From an uncultured Clostridia bacterium (GTDB taxonomy: Bacteria; Bacillota; Clostridia; UBA1381): DNA of 64,000 bases. A model generated the notes under the pieces. The model saw only the letters and a list, made by a program, of their open reading frames with translations. It did no database searches and was not told the origin of the DNA. Location: NCBI GenBank assembly GCA_947626135.1, contig CANQQZ010000009.1, positions 32,713 through 96,712 of the forward strand, given 5' to 3'. Numbering within the stretch: position 1 is the stretch's first letter; each line of letters begins with the position of its first letter. The translations under genes were made by a program, and so were the position numbers. Positions 44,851-54,030 of the stretch are shown here, piece by piece.

Positions 44851-45707
44851 TTCCTCATCTTCCCGAACAGTTCCATTAATTTTTCAGCCGCCTCGTCCAC
44901 ACTCAGTATATCACCCGGCAAATCAAAACCGTCATGCCTGAGCATATGCGCAAGCTCCGTTACCTGCGGCGTGTCCAGTCCAAGCTCACGAAGTCTGTCC
45001 ACCTGCGCGAACACCTTTTTCGGAACGTCGTCAAGCACAATGCTGCCGTTGTCTATCACTATGACCCTGTCGGCTGACGCCGCCTCGTCCATATAATGCG
45101 TTATGAGCACCACGGTCATACCCTTTTCGCGGTTAAGCTTTTGTATGGTCCTCATTACCTCTTCTCTGCCCTTTGGGTCAAGCATAGCCGTAGGCTCGTC
45201 CAATATTATGCACTCCGGCTCCATTGTGAGCACCGACGCTATCGCCACGCGCTGCTTCTGCCCGCCCGAAAGCTTCGACGGCTCGGAATGAGCGAACTCG
45301 GTCATTCCCACAATGCCGAGACATTCGTCCACGCGTCTGCGTATTTCCTTTGGCTCCACACCGAGATTTTCCGGCGCGAACGCCGCCTCATCCTCGACAA
45401 TTGCCGCAACAAGCTGATTATCCGGGTTTTGAAACACCATTCCCGCCGTCGAGCGTATTCCGAATAAATTCCGCTCGTCAGCCGTGTCCATACCCTTGAC
45501 GTACACCTTCCCTCCGGACGGCAGCAAAATCGCGTTGAAATGCTTTGCCAATGTCGATTTTCCCGAGCCGTTATGACCCAAAACCGCCGTAAAGGAGCCC
45601 TTTTTTATATTCAGATTTATTCCATGTAATATTTCGTCATACTCGACCTCTCCCGTTTCAAGGTCCTCGTCACGGTAACGAAAGTATAAATTTTTTGTTT
45701 CAAGCAT
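44847..45707 (-). CDS. ecfA1: Energy-coupling factor ATPase EcfA1
   Basis: This 286-aa ATPase has Walker A GHNGSGKSTLA, Q-loop FQNPDNQLVA, signature LSGGQKQRV, Walker B CIILDEPTAMLD and switch His in LITHYMDEA. It is the first gene of the ECF module and forms a heterodimer with EcfA2 to power vitamin uptake. Its start lies 1 nt from the stop codon of the methyltransferase gene. Confidence 0.93.
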   Translation of the reverse strand: MLETKNLYFRYRDEDLETGEVEYDEILHGINLNIKKGSFTAVLGHNGSGKSTLAKHFNAILLPSGGKVYVKGMDTADERNLFGIRSTAGMVFQNPDNQLVAAIVEDEAAFAPENLGVEPKEIRRRVDECLGIVGMTEFAHSEPSKLSGGQKQRVAIASVLTMEPECIILDEPTAMLDPKGREEVMRTIQKLNREKGMTVVLITHYMDEAASADRVIVIDNGSIVLDDVPKKVFAQVDRLRELGLDTPQVTELAHMLRHDGFDLPGDILSVDEAAEKLMELFGKMRK

Positions 45708-45708
45708 T

Positions 45709-46578
45709 TTATTCCCCGCTCCATCTGCCGCTTATGCCGCACGGCAGCACAAGCCCGTTAGATTTCATCGGAAGTCCTATTTCATCCGATTCCGTTTTCC
45801 CGCCGAAATTTTTTTCGGCGGTCATTCTGAGTATATTTGTAAGCGCCTGCGCGCTCAACCCCGTTGTATATGAATTTATCAGGAAAAACAACGGGTCGTC
45901 TGACAGAAGCTTTACGCATTCCTCCACGAGAGGATACAGCTCGTTTTCGATTTTCCAAACCTCTCCGCCCGGTCCTCTGCCGTATGACGGCGGATCCATT
46001 ATAACGGCTTCATATTCGTGTCCGCGCCGCTGCTCGCGCATAACGAATTTTTTTACATCGTCCACGATATATCTGACAGGCTTATCCGCAAGCCCCGAGG
46101 ATATCATATTCTCCTTTGCCCACGAAACCATTCCCCTGGACGCGTCCACATGAACGACCTGCGCGCCCGCTGCCAGTGCCGCGGCTGTCGCACCGCCCGT
46201 ATAAGCGAAAAGATTAAGCACGCGTATCGGTCTTGCGGCATCTCTTATCATATCCGAAAACCAGTCCCAGTTTACAGCCTGCTCGGGAAATAACCCGGTA
46301 TGCTTAAAGCCCATAGGCTTAACATTGAATGTCAGCTCCCCGTATCGGATCGTCCAGCGCTCCGGGATCCTCCGGCTGAAATATTCCCAGCTTCCCCCGC
46401 CGGACGCGGAACGGTGATACGCCGCGTCAGCCTTATCCCACAAGGTTTTCTCCGCGCTCATCCGCCATGCCGCCAACGGGTCCGGTCGGCGCAGTAAATA
46501 TTTGCCCCAATATTCAAGCTTTTCTCCGTCTCCGGCGTCGATCAAAGCATAATCCTCCCATTTGTCCGCTAAAAACAT
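45709..46578 (-). CDS. Class I SAM-dependent RNA methyltransferase, RlmI-like
   Basis: The ATG at 46,576-46,578 is chosen because GGAGG lies 6-8 nt upstream; 289 aa result. The SAM-binding motif I is VLNLFAYTGGATAAALAAGA, and the catalytic DPPSYGRGPGG matches the DPPxY motif of RlmI/RlmL-type base methyltransferases. PUA and RRM-type N-terminal domains are shorter than in E. coli RlmI. The target RNA is unknown. It starts the long minus-strand run. Confidence 0.85.
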   Translation of the reverse strand: MFLADKWEDYALIDAGDGEKLEYWGKYLLRRPDPLAAWRMSAEKTLWDKADAAYHRSASGGGSWEYFSRRIPERWTIRYGELTFNVKPMGFKHTGLFPEQAVNWDWFSDMIRDAARPIRVLNLFAYTGGATAAALAAGAQVVHVDASRGMVSWAKENMISSGLADKPVRYIVDDVKKFVMREQRRGHEYEAVIMDPPSYGRGPGGEVWKIENELYPLVEECVKLLSDDPLFFLINSYTTGLSAQALTNILRMTAEKNFGGKTESDEIGLPMKSNGLVLPCGISGRWSGE

Positions 46579-46614
46579 TTCCTGCCTCCCACACACTTAC
46601 TTATACAATTATTT

Positions 46615-46644
46615 ATTTTATCATTTTTCCCGCCCTGCCGTCAA
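46615..46644 (-). promoter_or_regulatory. Candidate promoter of the methyltransferase-ECF-truA run
   Basis: On the minus strand TTGACG (46,639-46,644) and TAAAAT (46,615-46,620) are separated by 18 bp. It is the only good promoter seen upstream of this run of eleven closely spaced minus-strand genes, so readthrough is likely; internal promoters cannot be excluded. Confidence 0.6.
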
Positions 46645-46685
46645 CCCCGAATGGAAATATTAAGCAGAAAATTTTCGCATATTGC

Positions 46686-46714
46686 TTGTACATTCTGATA
46701 TTATATGTTATAAT
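46686..46714 (+). promoter_or_regulatory. Promoter of tyrA-queF-queC
   Basis: TTGTAC (46,686-46,691) and TATAAT (46,709-46,714) are separated by 17 bp. The leader to the ATG at 46,856 is about 135 nt and does not show the short preQ1 riboswitch pattern. Confidence 0.7.
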
Positions 46715-46855
46715 TGAGATATATTCCCATAAAACGAAGCCGTTTTTCACAGCCGCAGCCCATACGGCGCCTATCGGTGGACTTCGCGGCGGCGGAACGA
46801 TTCGGACACAGCTTTATGCGGAATTCGGATAATTTCACCAATCGGAGGCAAAAAT

Positions 46856-47701
46856 ATGAGAATTGCGATAATAGGTCTTGGTCTTATCGGAGGCTCTATC
46901 GCGCGCAGACTGCGCGGGTTTCATAACTGTTCCGTAATCGCGTACAATCGCTCTGAGGAACCGCTTGAGCTGGCAAAAAAGGACGGCGTTATAGACGAGG
47001 GGTTTCAGGATGCCGGCGACGCTATGGAAAATGCGGATCTAATAATCCTGTGCCTGTATCCGCAGCTCAATGTAGACATGATACGGCAAAACGTCCATAG
47101 GATTAAAGCGGGCGCCGTGGTAACGGATGTTTCCGGAGTAAAGCAGTTTATGATAGATAATTTAAGAGAAATTCTGCCGGACACAGTTGATTTTGTCGGA
47201 GCGCACCCGATGGCGGGACGCGAGGTCGGCGGATATCAATCCTCAACGGACACACTGTTTAACAAGGCGTCGTTCCTTATAACGCCCACGCCCGAAAACA
47301 AGCCCGAAAGCATCGCGCTTGTGCGCGAGCTGGCTGAGCATATCGGCTGCAGGCATGTCGTAACCACAACGGCGGCGGAGCACGACGCTATAATCGCTTA
47401 CACTTCGCAGCTTATGCATGTCGTAGCGGTGGCATTGTGCGATAATCCGATGATTGAGCGTTCGACGTTTTTCAGCGCCGGCTCATTGCGCGACTGTACC
47501 CGTGTGGCAAAAATAAACGAGGTCATGTGGAGCGAGCTGTTTATAGAAAATAAAACCGAACTTGTAAAACGTATACGTGAAATGGAGGCGAGTCTGGAAA
47601 AAATGGCGGTTGCCGCCGAAAACGAGGACCGCGCCGGACTTGAGGATATAATGCGGCACGCCTGCGCTCAAAAGCTCAGGTGGCTTGAGGAGAAGGAGTA
47701 A
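46856..47701 (+). CDS. tyrA: Prephenate dehydrogenase
   Basis: This 281-aa protein has the dinucleotide-binding motif [13 protein letters not shown] at its N-terminus and [14 protein letters not shown], the prephenate-binding histidine segment. It forms 4-hydroxyphenylpyruvate in tyrosine synthesis. No ACT domain is visible, so feedback control is probably different from the longer TyrA. It is followed closely by queF and queC, which is an unrelated pathway, so the operon probably reflects simple co-location. Confidence 0.92.
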   Translation: MRIAIIGLGLIGGSIARRLRGFHNCSVIAYNRSEEPLELAKKDGVIDEGFQDAGDAMENADLIILCLYPQLNVDMIRQNVHRIKAGAVVTDVSGVKQFMIDNLREILPDTVDFVGAHPMAGREVGGYQSSTDTLFNKASFLITPTPENKPESIALVRELAEHIGCRHVVTTTAAEHDAIIAYTSQLMHVVAVALCDNPMIERSTFFSAGSLRDCTRVAKINEVMWSELFIENKTELVKRIREMEASLEKMAVAAENEDRAGLEDIMRHACAQKLRWLEEKE

Positions 47702-47706
47702 AGCTG

Positions 47707-48189
47707 ATGATGGGAAACGAGAGAGAAACGGAAGGGTTGACCCTTCTTGGCAGCAAAAAAACCGAATACAGGGATGATTACGCGCCGCAGGTGCTTGAAA
47801 CGTTCGCCAATAAGCATCCTCAAAACGACTACATGGTAACGTTTGACTGTCCGGAATTCACATCGCTGTGCCCTATCACGGGTCAGCCGGATTTCGCGCA
47901 TATTTATATTAACTATATTCCCGACAAAAAAATGGTCGAAAGCAAATCCCTGAAGCTGTATCTGTTCAGCTTCCGCAATCACGGCGATTTTCACGAGGAC
48001 TGCGTAAACATAATCATGAAGGATCTTATTAAGCTTATGGAGCCTAAATATATTGAGGTGAAGGGTGTGTTTGCGCCGCGGGGAGGCATTTCGATTTACC
48101 CGTTCGCAAGCTACGGCAAAGCCGGCACAAAATATGAGGAAATAGCGCAAAATCGGCTGTTTGACAGTCTCGGATTTAAGGAGAAATAA
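47707..48189 (+). CDS. queF: preQ0 reductase (NADPH-dependent 7-cyano-7-deazaguanine reductase)
   Basis: This 160-aa protein is the short, Bacillus-type QueF. The active-site Cys and Asp are in [14 protein letters not shown], and the QueF motif [20 protein letters not shown] follows. It reduces the nitrile of preQ0 to preQ1. With queC (2 nt downstream) and folE-queD-queE at 36-38 kb, the whole preQ1 pathway is present. Confidence 0.95.
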   Translation: MMGNERETEGLTLLGSKKTEYRDDYAPQVLETFANKHPQNDYMVTFDCPEFTSLCPITGQPDFAHIYINYIPDKKMVESKSLKLYLFSFRNHGDFHEDCVNIIMKDLIKLMEPKYIEVKGVFAPRGGISIYPFASYGKAGTKYEEIAQNRLFDSLGFKEK

Positions 48190-48191
48190 TT

Positions 48192-48857
48192 ATGGGTAAA
48201 AAAGCTCTGGTAGTCTTATCGGGCGGGCAGGACAGCACGACCTGCCTGTTCTGGGCGACAGACAAATTCGGCAAGGAAAACGTGTCCGCCGTAGGCTTTG
48301 ACTACGGGCAGCGGCACAGGCTCGAACTTCAATGCGCGGAGGAAATATGCGCGGACGCGGGAATCTCATACGAGATCATACCCACGCCGGTCATAAGCCT
48401 GCTCAGCGCCAACTCACTCACGCGTGACGATATCCCCGTTGAGGAAACAAAGCCGGACGGCGCTCCGCCAAACACCTTCGTGGAAGGGCGCAATCTGCTG
48501 TTTTTAAGCTACGCGGCGATTTACGCAAAAACACACGGCATAACGGATATAGTTACGGGAGTATGCGAAACGGATTTTTCCGGTTATCCCGACTGCCGCG
48601 ATATTTTTATAAAATCTCTGAACGTAACGCTGAATCTGGCTATGGATTACGGCTTTGTAATCCATACGCCGCTAATGTGGCTCGATAAAGCCGCCACATG
48701 GAAAATGGCTGACGATTTGGGCGTACTCAGCACTGTTTACAGCAAAACCCTCACCTGCTACAACGGTATAAAGGGCGAGGGCTGCGGTCATTGCCCGGCA
48801 TGCGCTCTTCGCCGCCGCGGATACGAAAAATTCATGGCGTCAAAAGGGACTGATTGA
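48192..48857 (+). CDS. queC: 7-cyano-7-deazaguanine synthase
   Basis: This 221-aa N-type ATP pyrophosphatase has the P-loop [13 protein letters not shown] and four zinc cysteines near the C-terminus ([11 protein letters not shown] for the substrate; [20 protein letters not shown] for zinc). It forms preQ0 from CDG and ammonia with ATP. The next gene converges from the other strand. Confidence 0.95.
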   Translation: MGKKALVVLSGGQDSTTCLFWATDKFGKENVSAVGFDYGQRHRLELQCAEEICADAGISYEIIPTPVISLLSANSLTRDDIPVEETKPDGAPPNTFVEGRNLLFLSYAAIYAKTHGITDIVTGVCETDFSGYPDCRDIFIKSLNVTLNLAMDYGFVIHTPLMWLDKAATWKMADDLGVLSTVYSKTLTCYNGIKGEGCGHCPACALRRRGYEKFMASKGTD

Positions 48858-48874
48858 TAATCAGTCCCTTTTTA
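48842..48874. terminator. Terminator overlapping the end of queC
   Basis: AAAAGGGACTGATT pairs with AATCAGTCCCTTTT around a 3-nt loop. It overlaps the queC stop codon. Its T-runs on both sides serve queC and the converging heparinase-like gene. Confidence 0.85.
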
Positions 48875-48877
48875 AAT

Positions 48878-50458
48878 TTATCTGCTTTTTATATAAATTT
48901 CCGTTTCAAACGTGTCCGACGCCGGAATATCCGTAAGATATACGGTTTTTGCCGCGCCGTCGTGCGCGGATATTGTTTCCTCCCTTATTTCACCGGTCCT
49001 GTTCATCCTTAAACCGCCTATTACCGTTGCGCTGTCCTCGATTACCGGTTTAACCGTGCTTACGAAGCGCTCAATTATTTTATGCGGTTTGCCGTCAGCG
49101 AACGAAAACGTGTCGCGAAGCCTGATTTTATTCTCATACAAGCGCGCCTCGCGCAAAATTTTTATCCCGCCGCCGTATGAACCGCCGAAGGATACAGACG
49201 CGCGGTTCCCTCCGCAGACAAATCCGTCGCATCGGAAATCCCCGCCTGTCCGCTGACCGAGCCCGTCTATTATCGGCACACTATGACCGAGAGAGGAGCA
49301 GCACAGATACGAATACCGTTGTTTTTCATCAAAATATCCGCGCGTGTATTCGCCCATACCCAAATCGCATAAAAGCTGACCTTTTCCGTCCGCTATTATA
49401 AACGAGCCTATATCGTTGTGATTATGCGGCTCGCCGTTTGTTCCGCCCTTTATAAAAAAGCCGTAGCTTTCCTTTCGGTTTATGTACCACTGCGAGCGTT
49501 CGAAAATAAATTCACCCTTATCCGCCTCCGCGCCGGTTGAGTACGGATACAGATACGAGCGTATAAAATGCGCCCAGCGTCCGCATTCGTCTGTTCTTTC
49601 TGTCCCGGCGGCGGCGGAAATTCCGTAATATTCGTTAATCATTCCCATAAGCCCCTCCGGAGCGCGAAAATCCTCCGGAGCGTCGGAGCAGGTTATCCGC
49701 ACATTGCCGCACAGCGTTGAGCTGCGCGGGAATTCCGCGATACGGCGGAGCTTATCCGAATGAATTATGTCAACTCCGCGCATTTTTAGCAATATATCCG
49801 CGAAATACAAATAAAATCCGAATCCGTAGCTCCAGTACCCTATCCCCTCAAAGCATATCCCCTCATCGTTATAGCCGGAAATATATGCTTTCATCGCGTC
49901 AATTATCCGCCCGAGAGGCAGCTCGTCGGGCGCGAGATACAAATACGCCGCGCCCACGGCGCCCGCGCATACTGCCGACCAGTTATGCTTTGACTCTTCC
50001 CAGCGGTACCTGTTACGCGAGAACGGCTCAAATATCCGTTCCCGGATTTCCGCTTTTATTCTTGTTACCAAATCCGCTCCGATCGCGCCCTCCGACAGAT
50101 ACGCTATCTCCGCGAGCATCATTGACGTTTCGGCGGCAAAAAGATCTATTTCGGCGGCGTCCGGATCGGAGGTATGCGCGGGCAAAGCCCATGTCGGCTC
50201 TCCGCATACCGCATAAAGCTGTGCGCGCAGCTCCCCGATATATTTTCCGCCCGCCGCTTTCCACAGCATAAAAGCGGCATTAATGCGGTGCCGGAGCGCA
50301 AAATACATATTTTCGTATGAGAGCCTGTTCCCTGTGCGCGAAAATTCAAGAAAATCCTCGCGCGACGGCAGCGGGATCGATTTATATTTGTCATAATATT
50401 CCTTGAGCGCGTCTATATCCGCTTCCGAAAGCCTCAAACGCTTAAATCTGTCAAGCAT
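48878..50458 (-). CDS. Heparinase II/III-like family protein
   Basis: This 526-aa protein has the two-part layout of the family: an (alpha/alpha) toroid (residues 1-290, with HNWSAVCAGAVGAAYLYL and GYWSYGFGFYLYFADI), then an antiparallel beta-sheet domain with KGGTNGEPHNHNDIGSFII. The HNHND motif and the preceding Tyr regions hold the catalytic His/Tyr of heparinase/alginate lyases. No signal peptide is seen, so it may act on imported uronide oligosaccharides. It follows a histidine kinase gene by 12 nt, suggesting control by the two-component system. Confidence 0.85.
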   Translation of the reverse strand: MLDRFKRLRLSEADIDALKEYYDKYKSIPLPSREDFLEFSRTGNRLSYENMYFALRHRINAAFMLWKAAGGKYIGELRAQLYAVCGEPTWALPAHTSDPDAAEIDLFAAETSMMLAEIAYLSEGAIGADLVTRIKAEIRERIFEPFSRNRYRWEESKHNWSAVCAGAVGAAYLYLAPDELPLGRIIDAMKAYISGYNDEGICFEGIGYWSYGFGFYLYFADILLKMRGVDIIHSDKLRRIAEFPRSSTLCGNVRITCSDAPEDFRAPEGLMGMINEYYGISAAAGTERTDECGRWAHFIRSYLYPYSTGAEADKGEFIFERSQWYINRKESYGFFIKGGTNGEPHNHNDIGSFIIADGKGQLLCDLGMGEYTRGYFDEKQRYSYLCCSSLGHSVPIIDGLGQRTGGDFRCDGFVCGGNRASVSFGGSYGGGIKILREARLYENKIRLRDTFSFADGKPHKIIERFVSTVKPVIEDSATVIGGLRMNRTGEIREETISAHDGAAKTVYLTDIPASDTFETEIYIKSR

Positions 50459-50470
50459 ATTTTCCTCCGT

Positions 50471-51865
50471 TTATGATTTTATCAGCGGCAGCTTTACCGT
50501 AAACAATGCATAGCTCTCGGAATCGGATTCCACGCTTATCGTACCCCGAAAGGATTCTGCTGCCGCCTTTGCGATTGCCAATCCCAATCCGTAGCCGGAA
50601 TCCTCCGTGTATGTCCTTGCCTTGTCCGAACGGTAAAACCTGTCGAAAATGTGCGGCAGGTCGGCTTCGTCTATACCCGTACCCGTATTTCTTACAGTAA
50701 GATGAGCGTCAGCGGACTTCTTTTTCAGACTCACCTCGATCGAGCCGCCTGACGGAGTATATTTCACAGCGTTATCCAGCAAAATCATAACGAGCCTCTT
50801 AAGCTGTTCGGAATCCGCGGCGACATTCACGCCGTCCTCTATTTGTGAGTCGAGCCGTATATTCTGCTCAAATACACGAGCCTCCATAACAAGCAGTATG
50901 TTTTTTACGATCTCTGTCCACGAGACGCTCCCGAAAACACGAGTTGACGCGTCATGTCCCGCACGCGCAAGATAAAGAAGGCTGTTCGTCAGCTTATTCA
51001 TGCGTCCGGTCTCATCCTTGATATACATCAGCCATTTTCTGTCCTCGTCATCCGCCCCGTCGCGGGAAAGCAAAACATCTATGTTCGTATTTATAGCCGC
51101 CAGCGGCGTTTTCAGCTCATGCGATGCATCGGCAATAAACTGCTTCTGCTTATTGTACGCCTCCTCTATCGGTTTGATGGAGCGATTGGCGAAAAATAAG
51201 CTTATAAACACGGTGACAATTATAGCGGCGGCGGCTATAAGCAGCAGGCGAAGCGCGAACATACGCAATATGTTGATCTCATAGGAAATTTCCGTGAACG
51301 CTATAACGCATCCTTCGTCAAGGCGCTTTATCGCGTACTGCCAATTTGAAACGCTGCCGTCCGAATTGACCTCGCGGAGCTTTCCGCCGTCCCTGCCCGA
51401 GCTCAGAAGCTCCGCCGCGCGCTCACTGTAAAAATCCTCCGTCATGGAAAACGCCATAGTAACCTCTTTAACGTTTCCCTCCATATCCGTAATTACGGAA
51501 AAGGTGGGCGAAAACTCCTGATTCCTGCCGAAATCCAGACGCTCATTCAAATCCTCCGGAGCCTCGGCGCCGCGCGGCTCCTTACGCCCTTCCGGCGCAT
51601 CCGGGCTTTCATGTTCGCCCCTTTTTTCGGGATACGGGGATGCCTCCCGCGCGGCTCCGGAAATATCCGGCGCGTCCTTTTCCGGCGGCGTCTCATGGCT
51701 TATTCTCCGCTCCGCCATCTTTATCTCGTTTTCAAGCTTGCGGTCCGTAGAGCTTCTCAAGCCCTGATATACCATAAGATAATTCAGACCGAAGCTGCAT
51801 ATTATCAGCGCGGCAATGGTGGCGGAGCTTACCGCGAGAAAGTTGTTGCGCAGTTTCTTAAACAT
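50471..51865 (-). CDS. Sensor histidine kinase
   Basis: This 464-aa membrane kinase has a first membrane segment at 9-31, an extracellular region of about 165 residues with a Pro/Glu-rich acidic part (52-105), and a second segment at 203-226 (RLLLIAAAAIIVTVFISLFF). HAMP is short or lacking. His249 in ADASHELKTPLAAINTN is the phosphorylated residue; the N box LVMILLDNAVKYTP, F box and G2 box GYGLGLAIAK complete the catalytic domain. The response regulator gene lies 3 nt upstream on the same strand. The signal is unknown. Confidence 0.92.
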   Translation of the reverse strand: MFKKLRNNFLAVSSATIAALIICSFGLNYLMVYQGLRSSTDRKLENEIKMAERRISHETPPEKDAPDISGAAREASPYPEKRGEHESPDAPEGRKEPRGAEAPEDLNERLDFGRNQEFSPTFSVITDMEGNVKEVTMAFSMTEDFYSERAAELLSSGRDGGKLREVNSDGSVSNWQYAIKRLDEGCVIAFTEISYEINILRMFALRLLLIAAAAIIVTVFISLFFANRSIKPIEEAYNKQKQFIADASHELKTPLAAINTNIDVLLSRDGADDEDRKWLMYIKDETGRMNKLTNSLLYLARAGHDASTRVFGSVSWTEIVKNILLVMEARVFEQNIRLDSQIEDGVNVAADSEQLKRLVMILLDNAVKYTPSGGSIEVSLKKKSADAHLTVRNTGTGIDEADLPHIFDRFYRSDKARTYTEDSGYGLGLAIAKAAAESFRGTISVESDSESYALFTVKLPLIKS

Positions 51866-51868
51866 ACC

Positions 51869-52546
51869 CTACTCCTTCAGCTTTAACGTGTACCCCACTC
51901 CGCGCACCGTTGCTATTATAACGTTTTTGCTGACGGACGCGAGCTTATTTCTCAAAAAATGTATATATACCTCGACGTGATTTGCATCAGCTTCCGAGTC
52001 GAAGCCCCATAGCTTTTCTATTATCTGCTCCTTTGAAAGCACGGCGTTCTTATTAAGCATTAAATATTCCAGAAGCTGCGCTTCCTTGCGCGTAAGCTCC
52101 AACACTCCGCCGTCGTGCTTTAAAAGCAGCCGCGCCGTGTCGAGCGTTATATCCCCGAAGCTCATACCGTCCGCGGCGACTATTTCACCCTTGCGTCTGC
52201 CGAGAGCTCTTATGCGCGCGAGAAGCTCGGATGTGTCAAACGGCTTCGCCAGATAATCATCGGCGCCGTTGTCAAGCCCCGCCACCTTATCTGCGACGTC
52301 GCTTTTCGCCGTCAGCAGTATAATCGGCACGTCGAATCCGTCGGCGCGAACTCTTTTTAATATCTCTATTCCGTCCATTTTCGGGAGCATCCAGTCAAGC
52401 ACCACAACATCGTAAATGCCGCTTAAAATATAGTCAAGACCGTCCTCTCCGTCATAAACCACATCGGCTATGTAACCGCTCTTTTTCAATATCTGACCCA
52501 GCGCCTCCGCTAAGCGCCGCTCGTCCTCAACGACCAATATGCGCAT
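51869..52546 (-). CDS. OmpR-family response regulator
   Basis: This 225-aa regulator has a receiver domain with phospho-acceptor Asp51 (VVLDWMLPKMDG) and Lys in ILLTAKSDV. A C-terminal winged helix follows with ELTRKEAQLLEYLML and EVYIHFLRNKL. It is the first gene of a three-gene unit with the kinase and the heparinase-like gene. Two TCTTAAA repeats upstream (52,594-52,611) have the 11-bp spacing of OmpR-family sites. Confidence 0.93.
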   Translation of the reverse strand: MRILVVEDERRLAEALGQILKKSGYIADVVYDGEDGLDYILSGIYDVVVLDWMLPKMDGIEILKRVRADGFDVPIILLTAKSDVADKVAGLDNGADDYLAKPFDTSELLARIRALGRRKGEIVAADGMSFGDITLDTARLLLKHDGGVLELTRKEAQLLEYLMLNKNAVLSKEQIIEKLWGFDSEADANHVEVYIHFLRNKLASVSKNVIIATVRGVGYTLKLKE

Positions 52547-52593
52547 GATCTCACCTCTTGTAATTATTGTGTAATATTACGATAACATAATTT

Positions 52594-52611
52594 TCTTAAA
52601 TATGTCTTAAA
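52594..52611 (-). promoter_or_regulatory. Direct repeat TCTTAAA, candidate response-regulator site
   Basis: TCTTAAA occurs at 52,594-52,600 and again at 52,605-52,611, with 11-bp periodicity, about 50 nt upstream of the response regulator start. This is the usual spacing of OmpR/PhoB-type half-sites and suggests autoregulation. Confidence 0.45.
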
Positions 52612-52646
52612 ATCATAAAATTATCCAAAAAATTTACATAAAATGC

Positions 52647-52675
52647 TTGCATTGTATATGACAATATGCTATAAT
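52647..52675 (+). promoter_or_regulatory. Plus-strand promoter with no coding gene downstream
   Basis: TTGCAT (52,647-52,652) and TATAAT (52,670-52,675) are separated by 17 bp. Transcription would start near 52,682 into a region with several hairpins and a strand-specific terminator, but no coding sequence. Confidence 0.7.
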
Positions 52676-52681
52676 ACAAGA

Positions 52682-52873
52682 TGTAGATGAATTTAATTAA
52701 TTACCTACCCTTTTATCCTATACACAGCGTAATAGATTGCGCGGACATCCGCAGTCCGCGCCTTTCTTCCGCTTTTATCCGCAGCCCTGACAGCGAGGGC
52801 TGCTTTTCCTTTATATAAATACGCTGTGCGGATATGCACAGCGCACGGCGGAGGGGTCCCCTCCGCTTTTTAT
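52682..52873 (+). ncRNA. Candidate structured non-coding RNA, about 190 nt
   Basis: A promoter at 52,647-52,675 and a plus-strand-specific terminator (GCGGAGGGG/CCCCTCCGC, then TTTTT, 52,848-52,871) enclose a region without a gene. Inside, perfect stems are GCGCGGAC/GTCCGCGC (52,739-52,761) and GCAGCCCT/AGGGCTGC (52,781-52,803, then TTTTCCTTT). CACAGCGTA (52,723-52,731) can close both by pairing with TACGCTGTG (52,820-52,828), or this last part can pair locally as CGCTGTGC/GCACAGCG (52,822-52,843). The two pairings exclude each other. Unpaired pyrimidine-rich stretches could bind Shine-Dalgarno sites. It does not resemble 6S, tmRNA, RNase P or SRP RNA that I can recognise. Confidence 0.55.
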
Positions 52874-54030
52874 TCCTTATTTTCCACATGCGTGACCTCG
52901 CCGAATACCTGAACCCAGCCGGCTGCGAATTCATCCGTCTTTTCGTCCAGCCACACGTAAATCTCATCGGCATTTTCGCCGCCGGCACGCAGACTGCCGG
53001 CTTTCGGCTCATCCGGCGCATCGGTCGTGTACACCTCGGAGAAGGGATCTATCTCAACATGATACGCCTGCTTGTCATGAACCTTTTTATCTCTTGCGCC
53101 CGCGATCGACGAATTATACTCGCTGTCCTTCATAACCGCAAGCCCGTCCGGGAAATAATAGTATCTCCCGTCATCGCGCACTACGGAAGGCGAAAAATCC
53201 ATGTACTGTCTGCCCGGAGCATCGAGCGAATCGGCAAAGTAATCCATCCAGTCCCAATAATTTATTTCATAAGCATCTCCCGAGCCGCTGCTCACCTTCA
53301 GAGGACTGCGGCGGTCGTTTGCAAGAACGTTGATTTCAAAGCTTGTCCGCATGGTATGCCACGGCATGTTATTGTATTCTATGACCAGTCCATGCCGCCC
53401 CGGCTCAGCCATGTCAATCACTCCCGGACGTATCTTATATTCATCCGCGTTCAAAACGCGCTCTCCTCCGCCCGCGTAGGACGCTGTAACCACAATGCCT
53501 CCAAACAGCGCATTCGTGTCGTCGGCGTCCGTGAAAATCATTTTATCGGGATTTTCCTTGTCAAGCGGAGCACCGGCAAAATAAATATTCGATCCGTAAG
53601 CGTGCACAGCCGTAACAAGAGTCGATTCCGGCTCCTTATATACGCGCTCATTGTGAACAACATTATCCGGCAGCTCCATGCTTACATCCAAAACGCGCGG
53701 GTGGCTTTTGCACAGCAGCTGCAATTTATCCCTGCTGAATTTGATATAATAATCCGACGCGTAATCCGAACCGCCCGCCTCATTGTCGAGCGCGCTGACG
53801 AGCTTGCTCGAATTTCCTTCGCCGACAAGCCTGTACCAGAACAGATTTTCCTTGTCCGCGCTCATTTTCTCCTCGAGCATCGACATAAGCGTCCTGGAAT
53901 ATTCGTTGCATTCGCGCGCATGAGCGTTATCCACGCTCGCCAAAATCGACGGCACGAAGGCTATCCCCGCCGCGCACAGCACGGCAAGCAAAAGCAACGC
54001 GGTCGCCGCGGTCATTAATATACGTTTCAC
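52870..54030 (-). CDS. Exported protein of unknown function
   Basis: This 386-aa protein has an N-terminal signal or anchor (RILMTAATALLLLAVLCAAG) and no domain I can name. Later parts look beta-rich, with a hydrophobic dyad pattern around IYFAGAPLDKENPDKMIF and YYYFPDGLAVMKDSEYNSS. The C-terminal part is acidic. It converges with the candidate RNA at 52.7 kb and is followed by nothing on its strand. It is not part of the two-component unit by strand, since the heparinase-kinase-regulator unit ends before it. Confidence 0.7.
   Translation of the reverse strand: MKRILMTAATALLLLAVLCAAGIAFVPSILASVDNAHARECNEYSRTLMSMLEEKMSADKENLFWYRLVGEGNSSKLVSALDNEAGGSDYASDYYIKFSRDKLQLLCKSHPRVLDVSMELPDNVVHNERVYKEPESTLVTAVHAYGSNIYFAGAPLDKENPDKMIFTDADDTNALFGGIVVTASYAGGGERVLNADEYKIRPGVIDMAEPGRHGLVIEYNNMPWHTMRTSFEINVLANDRRSPLKVSSGSGDAYEINYWDWMDYFADSLDAPGRQYMDFSPSVVRDDGRYYYFPDGLAVMKDSEYNSSIAGARDKKVHDKQAYHVEIDPFSEVYTTDAPDEPKAGSLRAGGENADEIYVWLDEKTDEFAAGWVQVFGEVTHVENKE

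Noticed and set aside
46715-46855. preQ1 riboswitch before tyrA-queF-queC
   Set aside because: The leader lacks the short hairpin and A-rich tail of preQ1-I, and I could not fit preQ1-II.
52682-52873. 6S RNA as identity of the candidate RNA
   Set aside because: The length fits, but the 5' and 3' ends do not pair and there is no long rod with a central bubble.
52834-54018. Long plus-strand reading frame opposite the exported unknown protein
   Set aside because: The minus-strand frame has a clear signal peptide and plausible start; the plus-strand one is Arg/His/Ile-rich antisense shadow.
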